DNA of 64,000 nucleotides. Origin: Trichuris trichiura (taxonomy: Eukaryota; Nematoda; Enoplea; Trichinellida; Trichuridae). How positions within the stretch are numbered: position 1 is the stretch's first letter; each line of letters begins with the position of its first letter. The notes under the pieces were generated by a model. It was not told the DNA's origin and did not search any database. It saw nothing but the letters and a program-made list of their open reading frames with translations. The stretch spans positions 558,001 through 622,000 of the forward strand of contig JBAJFE010000050.1 of assembly GCA_037903355.1 (NCBI GenBank), given 5' to 3'. The translations under genes and the position numbers were made by a program. Shown here piece by piece: positions 1 through 20,200 of the stretch.

Positions 1-3000
1 GAGTAAAATAATCATGCAAACTCAGTGTAGTGTGCGAAGTCGTGCTGCCGATGGCCTCTTATCATTACAGTTTATAGAGAAAAAATTTTTATCGATTCAT
101 GAGCACCAGCGGTCGTCTTTCTTGTCGTTATCTCTCGGTGATTGGTTATAATTTTTAAAAATATGTACCTACAGAACCGGTTTGCTTTTGCGTTCAGTAA
201 AGAAGAGGCTATAATATTGTGCCATTTCAGCAGATCGTTGGTTTCGCCGAAGGCCAGATGACGCCCAAAACTGTACCGTGACGAATAGTCGAAGGCTGTA
301 AGAAATCGATAATTTCAGCGTAAGGCCTCAACAATTTCATTTGTCCAGAGCTTTGCATTATGCAAATTTTTTTGAATTCAAAATTTAAGCAGACCTCTTA
401 AGTAAAATGTCTCGCGCATGAACTGGTGCTAATTGAAGCTTGAACTAGTTTGCACGTACATTGAAATATGCCTAATTTGAAGTCCCTGTTAAATTCCCTA
501 TAAGGGAACGTTTGCCTCCATTGTAGGGGCCAACTTCTTGAATATTATCGATCGCGCCAACTTCGCTAGCCGCCTAAGCAAATGTTTTCCTTGTTTTTAA
601 AGAACGTCTCAACGAGCGGCGAAGTTTTCCCCCACGAGAAGAGATGTCATTTCGATTATCCGAACTTTCGGTCACTCGCTAGTTTCCCAAAGTGAACTGA
701 AAAAACGGATCATTATCATAAAGTAACGCGAGATTTAACAGAGCCTTAAGTGTGGGAATTTGAAATTAATGTCTTTCGTTAAATCTGGCTGGTAAACTCT
801 TCTTCCTTTACACCAACAGTGTCGAGCACTTTCGTTTTTTTTAGCATTTCCCTATCTTTGCCTTTTTGTGGCTTTTAAAATTATCCAATAAGGCGTATAT
901 TCTCTTCAGTGGTAAAGGCCCTCTATTGATCTACGCTCACGAGCTATAATTAGGCTACCTGACACGAAGGTCGTTTTTTGCCAACTCAAAGTCTTGACCA
1001 CCTAAGTGTCCTTTGGGTAAAGAAACAGCTTATTGAAATGCGATGAGGCGTTAAAGTCCGAACGTCTGCTTTTGCTATAGAGATGGTATATAATAATACT
1101 TAAGGTGAGGCGATGAACCCGCCTCTTCCGCACGCCGAATTCGTTCGAACAGACGACTGAAGTGGCAAAGGCCGGATCAGAGCGATGATTTACGGCGCCA
1201 TTTGGGTCTTCTTAACTGTTCAAGCTTTTGCTTGACCGAGCTGACCCATCGGCAGGCGCCCATTGGTAGTCGGCGGCTTGAAAGCGACAAGAGCAGCTGC
1301 CTTTTTGCCATCTTGTCCATTTTGTCAATTTGTCAGCAACACGGTCAACAGACCCCGTCGAAGCGCCTCAATATTGAGGCGCCTCTACTTACGGTTTGTC
1401 CTGCCATCGCGCGCAGCTGCGAGAACTTCTGTTTGCACCTTCGCATCCCAGAAGAGATTCATTCCTTTGCGCTTATTTTTGCTTGTTGCATTTGTTGGCC
1501 GGCGACCACTTTACTACTCAGGTAACATTGACGCGCTGTTGACGTTAAGACTAGCACTTGTTTTACGACTTACGTCCCCTTGCCGCCCAACTGTTTTATT
1601 TTCTAATGAATTGTACGAACAAATAATTGCGAAATTCCAATCTTGATCTTAGCTTTTGATATTCTTCGCCCAAGCTGCGCCGCCGTTTTGCGAGCGCCTA
1701 TTGCTCTTCGGTTGGCGTCAGGTTTCGTTAACATCCAATCAAATGGCCAGCCAGTATGCCAATATGCAAATTATCGCCGTTTGAATTTTTGAACAGCGCG
1801 TCCCTTTTGAGGTCGCGTTTGAAATTCAAATGTTGGCACAGTGCCAAGCTGGCAATTGCTACAGCAAAGTTCAACGGCTGAGAGCTTAGCATGCGCTCCT
1901 TTGGGGTTCCATTGCAATGCGTATTAAACTTTGTTGGTAAAGGCCGGTCGATGGTTGCGGAATGACGAAACTTGCGCACTTCAGACCACGCTGGTCATGC
2001 TAGTCCAGGCTTGTCGGACACCTTATGGGTCCATTGGGTCTTAAGGTTCATAAAAGGGCAACGCACTTTATTCATGCTCGTCACGTCATTGGTGTTTTCA
2101 TTTTTAAGCATTGCGCGTTCATGCCTTCGCTCTCCTGTTACCTCAGCTGAAGTCGTAATGGCTTTTCGTGTATCCTTTGAGGTAGAGACGCCTATATGCG
2201 AACTCAGCGAGTTCATATTTCTTTCTCAGATCAGTTGTTGTTTTTTCAAACTTTTTCTGTTCGCTCACTCTCCCCGCGGTGCCTCCGTCGCTCGCTCGTC
2301 GCTGTTGGCGAACCAGTTGGAGCACCAGCGTTAGTATTTTGATGTATGACGGCGGAATCCGTTGCTCGGCCGCATTGCTGACATATCCTGGCCAGGCGGT
2401 TGGCATCGAGCAAACCAAAGCAGCTGGCAATTAATTCGCTTAACCTTGGACCAAGCTGACCCTGCTTTTTCCACTCCACAGGTAGACCCCGAACGTTTCG
2501 CGAAAAGTACTTGTGCCCTTAGCTCTTAAAAATACGCGGCGGGATATAGGGATGTTGGCCTAACCAGCCGACGCTAAAGTGTGGCTTAGGCTTTTATTGA
2601 ATTTGCATATTGACTTCCATGTCGATTCGCTTGCTTCTTTTTGAGCAATAAGGATAGCCGAAATGGGCAACCAAGAAAGCAGTGATCGTGAGGGGAGTGC
2701 CAAGTTTGAAAATTTGATCTTTTTTCAACAGCTGCGGTCCGCAGCATTTCGTGTTGCCCTGTCCGCACCTAGGAACGACATTCTTTATTAGTTGAAGCGT
2801 GAACGTTAAACGACTGACGGCAGGTGTTCTCTCGTAGGGTTGGCGAGCGGTTCTACGTCTGCTGTTCCAAAGAGGTTGCTTGGTTTCGTCCTTAGCAACG
2901 CCTGACGTGCCCGTATGCCCGTTCGACCCCTTTTAGGGCTTGCTTTCGACTTGACGAGTGTTCACCTGCTGGCGACCTGCGTAAGTTGGTTCAGCTTTGG

Positions 3001-3468
3001 ATACTTTTCTTTCACGGGATGGCGTTCACGACAAACTGGATAAACATTGGGCTTAAGCCTTTGTTTATTCTTCTGGCGCTCCTCTGTCACCGAAGGACGG
3101 CAACGATGATGACCGTCAAAGTGTTCCGGTTTGTCGAAGTCTTACTTGTTTTTTGTTGGAGATTCTGGTTCGCCTTTTTGCTTTTTGCTGGCCAAAGCTT
3201 AATCCGTCCTGCAAGGCGTTGACGTCCGGTCGTTTAGGGTTCACCAAATGTCCATCAGGCGGCCGTCCTATTTCCTTTCGTAAACATTATGTCACACCAA
3301 GGCGACCGCCCGCTGTTGTCCACTTCGATTGGTTCCATTGTGTCCTCCGCTGGACCCTCGATGTTTGCGCTTCGTAGTGTAGAGTTCCACCTGCTCTCCG
3401 CCTTGAGCTTGAAGTTGGCCTGGTCGATCGCCAGCTCTCTTTGACACTAACGCAACAAGACTTTTCTT

Positions 3469-3526
3469 CAATTAGGCTGGCCGAATGACCGCAAGGCGCC
3501 TTGCGGTCATTCGGCCAGCCTAATTG
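3469..3526. repeat. 58-bp perfect palindrome, no spacer
   Basis: Two 29-base arms meet directly at the centre (between 3,497 and 3,498) with no loop bases and no mismatch. The left arm starts CAATTAGGCTGG and the right arm ends CCAGCCTAATTG. Such a perfect palindrome can extrude as a cruciform and is also a common assembly or library artefact at template-switch points. It lies about 110 bp upstream of the minisatellite. Confidence 0.9.
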
Positions 3527-3634
3527 GAAAATGGACGGTATTTTGTTGAAGCTGCTGAAAATCGCCGCTCGATTGTTTCCTCCTATCGCCAGCCACTATT
3601 ATCTTATCTTCCCGTTATCTGCCAGCGAGGTGAC

Positions 3635-3938
3635 GCGGACGCTGTCTGCGCGTCACCATTTCGGCTCGTTTGAAAATTTGAATAGTTGTTGTTATGCAAA
3701 TTTTTTCCGAAAAAAAAGCACGCGTTTCTTAGCGTCTCTACTGCGGACGCTGTCTGCGCGTCACCGTTTCGGCTCGTCTGGAAATTTGAATTGTTTTTAT
3801 GCAAATTTTTTCTGAAAAAAGGCACGCCTTCCTTAGCGTCTCTATCGCGGACGCTGTCTGCTCGTTTGAAAATTTGAATTGTTGTTATGCAAATTTTTTC
3901 CGAAAGAAAAGCGCGCGTTCCTTAGCGTCTCTATTGCG
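3635..3938. repeat. Minisatellite, three units of about 89-108 bp
   Basis: Three tandem units start at 3,635, 3,743 and 3,847, each beginning GCGGACGCTGTCTGC and ending CTTAGCGTCTCTA. Each contains ATGCAAATTTTTT in its middle. The third unit is shorter because it lacks the internal GCGTCACC...TTTCG segment. The open frames seen across it on both strands are a by-product of the repeat. Confidence 0.85.
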
Positions 3939-4112
3939 TAACAGTGCCGCAATAAAAGCTTCCCTTTTAATAAGCTTAGAAAGCGCCTGCGGTAATCTTC
4001 AAGTCCTAATAGAGCAATGCCTAGTAAGGCATCATTGGCCGCTTATTGGCAGTAGCGCTTAATGCGCGTACGCGTTTACTTGTTTGTTATTTTATTTGCA
4101 TTTTGACAAATT

Positions 4113-4149
4113 GAATTTCCCAACGTAGCGTAGCTCCGTTGGGAAATTC
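4113..4149. repeat. 13-bp inverted repeat (hairpin)
   Basis: GAATTTCCCAACG at 4,113-4,125 is the exact reverse complement of CGTTGGGAAATTC at 4,137-4,149, with an 11-base loop. No role can be assigned; it is not next to a supported gene end. Confidence 0.7.
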
Positions 4150-5776
4150 GATTTTTCAACTTTGCTCTCTCCGGCAGGCGAAGTCTTTCGTCATCTTTAT
4201 ACCTACGGGAGGAATGACCCTTTGTTCCTCGAGGCCGCTCGAACGGCTGGCGGCCGGGCGAAACTTTGCGCGCAACGCGCTAGCGGCCAAGTGGTCGAAT
4301 TGAAGAAATCCATTTTTTGTTCAACAACGCATTTCGCCATAGCGCGCGCGACGATTGTCAATTAGCGACACTTTTAAAACTTTTGTCGCGCCCATAGTGT
4401 GGCAATTAAAAGCGCGTAGCACTTTTTGATGAGGAAAAGTCCGTCCCGCTGACCAGGCGGCTTCCGTCGTATATTTACGTTGCCTAATCTTTGGCCAGCT
4501 TACCAGGGCATTTGTTGTGCCGGTTGGAGACAGCTTGGTCGGCTATAGGTCTTCTCGGGTCCGTGCAAGCCGGACGATAGCAGCTGTTTGCATGGCGACT
4601 TTGACCATTCGCCTTTTTGCCATCGAACGGAGATTGGCCGTTTCCGTTGGTTCCATAGCAGTCGTCATGCATGTAGGCTATGTAGGCTTGCGTGATAAAC
4701 ACTCGACTCAGGGTCGTGCTTGATGGCACTTGGCAGTTTCGACTGCTGAGGATAGTTCGTCCTTACCTGACGTTATCGTCATCGTAGTCGTTGTCATCAT
4801 TGGGCAGTCATCTGGCATATTCGACTCATTAGCAACCAAGTTGGAAACCGAATGAGCTTTGAATTGAATGTAACAAGACAGCTCGACGGGATATCCTCCC
4901 TCAGAAGAAGACAACCAACCGTGAGCTTCCTTTTTGGCGCTTCCCACCGTATCAGCCCAGATGGCCAATGCTGTACGAAGAGAGAAAGAGTCGACGAAGC
5001 ACTTCTCAATGTTCCGTTTTATCCAAAAGGACGATTGCGTTAAAGGCGGTGCACATGGCTCTCTTTGTTTGCTTGTAACCATGTTTATGCTCGGTCCGAT
5101 CTGACAGCGTTGCTTGCCTATATTGAGCGCAGTTGGTTAGCCATCCCTCTCTCTTTAACAGCAACAAGATAGAGACGGCTAATCTTCACCAACCTCATTC
5201 AATGGCTTAGCGCATTGTCGGCTCGTTGGTATTGTTACCTTTTAAAGCAATGTGTTACTTGTCGATCGTCTATTTGCCAACTCGGTCTTCTTTCATCTCA
5301 CCGCTATTGAACGCCGGAGGTCTCCAATTGTTAAACAAAGCATAAAGTGACACTTTGGTCTTTTTTCGGGTCACCCATTGCGTGAAGACGTTAAATCATT
5401 TCCGGCCAACCTTATCAGCATTGCTCCAAATTGGCCTCGCGTTGGTGGATATAAGCTGTTAGCGTCGCATCATCGTCGTCCTATCGCGGGGCGAGGACAA
5501 ATAGGCGTCGCAATTTGAATGAGCGTCTCTTGGCACTTTGCCAAAATTTGCGCCCACGGCTGAATTCAACTTTGCGAGCCAACAACGCTTCGCGACAGCT
5601 TCGTCCATCCATCAACGACGGACGTCGGTCGTCCAAACGATGGTGTTGTTGTTCTTGTTGGACTTTGGCTAAAAAAGATGAGAACGCATCGCCGCCGGCC
5701 GATGTTCAAAGGCGTTTGCCATCTCTCTTTTGCGCGGGCGAGCGCGCGAGACGCGTTTCAATTTTTGCTTCGTAGA

Positions 5777-5855
5777 TAGAGGGCGCTGCTGACTTGACGA
5801 CGATTTTTCAAGTGGCGGCCTTGAAGAAAGATGACGCCGCTAGCAGCGCCCTCTA
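5777..5855. repeat. 14-bp inverted repeat, 51-bp spacer
   Basis: TAGAGGGCGCTGCT at 5,777-5,790 and AGCAGCGCCCTCTA at 5,842-5,855 are perfect reverse complements. The pair ends 130 bp before the nephrin-like start codon. It could be the ends of a tiny MITE, but no target duplication is obvious. Confidence 0.65.
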
Positions 5856-5984
5856 CTTAGGCTTGCATCGCTCGTTCGATTGTTGCCTCTTTTGAAACGT
5901 TGTCCATTTTAGATATTTCCGAAATCGGTTCGTAGCGGAAAAGCAAAGCGATTTCCACATGAAGTCCATTGGTCAGCACCGTCT

Positions 5985-15762
<9,778 letters not shown>

Positions 15763-17269
15763 AAAGGTGCGCATATTTGTGGCGGGCGATGGGTATGTCT
15801 CCTTAATTAAGATTCTTTTTTCTTAGGCGGCCTCTCTTTGGTATACCACTTAAAAGCACCACGTCCGCTGATGCTAGTTCGTCAAAATGGCTCAATAATG
15901 CGGAAGGACAATGAGAGCAAATCTATTTCTGCTAGCCGAAAATGGTCCCAGTTCGCTTAGTTTAGTCAACTCCGTTTGTTGATTCTCCAAATTGCCCCAT
16001 TTGTTGCTGTTACTACCCTACCATGGGATACGTGGTAAAACTGTACTCATTGTATTATTATTATTAATGATAAGTAGGCGAATATCTACAAAAGCTCTCC
16101 TAAGTACCGTGAGCAATACTTTTCGCGCTCTGAATCTGGGATGATCCGCCTTGGCGCTTCAGATAATATTCTCTTTTATTCTCCTACAGGCTTCGTTTAC
16201 GTTAGTGGTTGCAAAACGAGGCGTTTCGTATGATGGAAATGAATTTTTTAAGTGCTTACAAAATTTACAGCTTTCACGAAAACCGGTTTCTCAGATTTTG
16301 TTGAGGAGAACAATAGAGCTACAGTATTAACAAACGATGTTCAAGTTGCGAGTTTATCTTTTTCTATTTTGGTTATCATAGCTTATTCTAATGCAAATCG
16401 GAACAGTTTATACGGTTGATAAGAAGTGATTGCATTAACGATAACATCAATACCCCTTTTTCTTTTATCACGATTAAAGTTTAAGCTGTATTATCTGATG
16501 AAGATGGAAGCAACCTTATCTTATCTAAACGGTCGCGCTGAAGTCCGTACGACGCGGACAGCGTACTAACATTGACATCAGAGCTGCTCAAGGTTGAGAT
16601 ATGCAAATTTCAATACATTCCGCCCGCCTTTGCCGACGAGATTATCTCAAAAAGTTGGAAAAGCGACCTTGACAAAATGATGTCATTCAGTTTCGACGCT
16701 AAACGTTTACTTTTTGTTAAACGGTTTTCATTGAATCGGAGCGTTCCTTATCAGCACGCGCTGCTATGGTCTTAAGGTAATAATGTTTATCCGCTATTTG
16801 AATATTTAAACTCACCATGGACAATTTAGTTAACATGATAGAACTTGTAACGATGCGATAAGTGACGATGACAGAAACAATGATTGTCGTTTATTGCAAG
16901 TGCCAACTTGTGGCCAAGGCAATTACAAGACATGAAACAAGGCATTCGGACATCTCTTTGCGGGAAGAATACTGCCTGGAAACAAGAGCAACGTGCATAT
17001 ATCTCATCAAATCGAAGAGAGGTTTGCCGTTTTACACTTTTTCAAACTTATTATTATAAAAAACATCATCTAACCTTTATCGATTGGCAATGTTTACACG
17101 TATAGTATAAACCTTGAAAGAGATGCGCTTTTTTTTTATGTAAGCGAACAGAGACTTACGCGCTTATTTTGCGACCTTAGTCTATTGAATTACTATTCAT
17201 AAGGTTTCACGTGAACTTACCGAACTCTCTTGTAATGGCCTTCGCCGCCCGCGACCGTTGAACTTGACA
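15763..17269. other. Convergent intergenic region, no gene seen
   Basis: Between the stop of the nephrin-like gene and the stop of TTF2 on the other strand. It should contain both 3' untranslated regions. Short open frames near 16,572 and 16,862 have no recognisable features. Two ATGCAAAT words occur near 16,390 and 16,600. Confidence 0.5.
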
Positions 17270-20200
17270 CTATTGAGGAAAAGGGCGTCTTCTGAGCTGG
17301 GAATCGGCCGATGCTGAAGGCCCTTTTTCCAGTTCAAATAGGAACCGTAAATCGTTAAAACTAAGCTTCTGCATGGAATTCGACGCGACCCTATTAACGA
17401 ATTTAAAATTACCATAATGACGAAATAATTTAAAAAAAAAAAACAGCGCTCACCCAGTCAGGACGCTATGGGCGACTTGCAGCTTCTGCTGCTGCAAATC
17501 AAGCACTTTTTCCTCAATAGTGTCTACGCAAACCAACCTACAAAAGGGCAGAAATTGATTTGAAAAGTGAAGCGACAACGTCGCCTTGCTTACTTATGAA
17601 TAAAAACAGGCCGCCTTTGCCCAACGCGATGGATTCGGTCGGCAGCTTGGAGTTCTAAGGCGGGGTTCCTACGTAGCAATTTAATTTGAATACGTTTCCC
17701 AATGAGAACACATTTACCAATGAAGGTCGAGGATAAATAAATGATTCCCGCCAATCAAATTTAGGCCGACCCCGCCCGCCGTCAAAGATAGCAACATTAC
17801 CTGAAAAGAGAGCTAAGAAATCTGGTACAAACAGTTCAACAACTAACTTGAGGGTCCGATGAAAGGCTATTGAACCTTTCAACCCTTTTCGTCCGCTCTT
17901 CGGGGGTCACCTTACTGGTAATACTCGTGAACGTTATCCCGTTTTCACGTAAATGGTGGCTTATTATTTCTAATAAACTCACCCACTGGCTAACGATGAC
18001 ACTTATTCAATAAAGCGAACGTTATTTCAATTCATTAGCATTGTTATGTCTTACAACTTTGGGTGTTCCAACTTCTCCGCTTTTTGCACATCTTGAATCG
18101 TTTCAATGAGCGCTTTTACCTATTGACGAAACGTATTTTAGGAATGCAACAAAAGGTCGGTAAAATTTGAAAAAAAGAGCACCTTGCAGCTTTGAAACGA
18201 TTCGGTGAACAGTTGGTCGACTGCATGCGAACCTATGTCTTCGTAGTCTTCGACCAGCGACAGTTCTTTGAACTGTTTTTCAAAATCCATATCGATTGAT
18301 TCTCCTTTTAAAGCGTCCAGATCGACCGCCTAAAAAAAGAAGTGCTTTATACGAATCGACAAAATGTAATAAAAAGAGAAATGCCTGTTTGACGAGGGCC
18401 ATATGGCAACACGCTTGACGAAGACGAAGTAGCATGACGATAATTTGTATATTTCCCGAACCCTGAGTAGTTGGAGCATGCTGATTGCCTAAAATATGCT
18501 AATACAAAGGTAAGCTTGAAGCGCATGCTGTTTGACCACGCGACCCCAAAGGTTTCGCGGATAATTCGGTTGAGGCAATCTTGAGAAATGACGCTTCTCG
18601 TCTTCCATACAAACGCCTTTGGTCAGAAAGTTTTCAACGTACAATCTTTAATGGGAAAAATGAATGCCAGCAACTTTCGCCTGAAGGACAAACCTTGACG
18701 CCGCGAACATTTTTGCGTATACATCCTTTTCTACGGCAGTCAGCGCCAGCTTACGTACGATCACTTGCTTTGGAGGCATAGGTATCTGTCCAAGAACAAG
18801 CAACAATAGGGAAAGACAAAAAAATGTGCTAACAGCTTATTTACCAATGGACGCCCAGCTGATGTCAGTCGATCCTTTGTTCTTCGAAGAAGAATGCTTT
18901 TTACAACCGAATGAATTCGATTTAGGCCGGTATCTTTAATAATTACGCCAATTGAACCTAAGGTGGTCACTGCTTAACGAAGTTTTTATCCTACCTGTGT
19001 TTACTTGCATCCACGTATTCCAAACTTGGTTATCGTCAAAAGGACGGAAGCGTAAAAACCTACAACAAAATTTACGATTCCTTATTTGAAAACAGCCAAT
19101 TTACACTTACTTGAGCAAGGAATACAAGTCTTTCACGTTGTTGTGGATTGGCGTTCCTGTCAACGCCCATCTGGACAAAGCTTCCAGGCGGCAACACGCC
19201 TGGGCAGTGTCGGTCGACGGTGACTTAATCGTGTGCGCCTCGTCGAGAATAATGCGGTTCCACAGGATCGAAAACAAAGGGCAATCGCACTTTTCCAATT
19301 TCTGTTTACGAACAACCGTTACGACGAAGCAGCGAAGCGGCAAACTGACCTTTTTGTTTTTGCTCAAACCGCTGCTCACTATTTTGTACGTCGTTAGTAC
19401 CAAATCGTATCCGGCTAGCCTGAAAAAGACGAGAAAATCAGCACGCTTGAAAAAAAAACAAAGTAGCTAAGTGATGCTCAGGTTCAATCGACGTTCAAAT
19501 TTGAATTCAAAAACGGCGTCACCTACAGTAAGCCTACTTGACTGCGTCTTGAGCGATTACGAGTAAAAACAACGCCCTCAGAAATGCCAACGAACGTAAA
19601 CGATTCGAAAATTGAGCTTTTCATAAAAGTTTTCACAACTCCCAATTAACCCACGCGGTGGAGCGCGACTAGACGAACGAACGAGCAGCTCAATTGCAGA
19701 AGACAAAAGTATTAAGAATCGGAACTACAGAAAATCTCCCACTCACCCTTCCATAAAAGGAAATCATTCCGATCTCTAGCAGCAGCGTGTGCCACGTTTT
19801 CCGCTAACGACTGCACGTCTGCTTGTTGCTACGGCATTTGTTCACTGTAGAAACAAGCAGCTGCACTTTCAAAAAACTCAAACATTCAAAATCTGTTTAC
19901 AAGCGTCTGCTTTTACAGTATGCTACTGTCAGAGAGGGAAATTACGAATATTTGAAATTGAAACCTGCAAATCATTGGTGTGAACAACGGACAAACGAAA
20001 TGTCATAGCAACGAATGGATGAGCAGATCAGTTGCAGAGCACAAAAGTATTAAGAATCAGAACTATAGAAAATCTCCCACTCACCCTTCCATAAAAGGAA
20101 GTCATTCCGATCTGTAGCAGCAGCGTGAGCCACGTTTTCTGCTAACGACTGCACATCTGCTCGTTGCTACGGCATTTGCTTACTTTAGAAACAAGCAGCT

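Larger units (their letters stand above)
1..5984. other. Gene-poor 5' region with small repeats
   Basis: I see no supportable gene here. Open frames of 60-145 codons exist on both strands, but none shows a recognisable domain, a consistent run of splice sites or a convincing start context. The stretch is rich in short hairpins, in the word ATGCAAAT and in runs of T, and it carries the palindrome, minisatellite and inverted repeats listed separately. It may be upstream regulatory DNA for the nephrin-like gene that begins at 5,985, but that is only inferred from position. Confidence 0.5.

Noticed and set aside
1202..5775. Open frames of 60-127 codons on both strands
   Set aside because: No domains, no codon bias or splice pattern, mutually overlapping in several frames; treated as chance.
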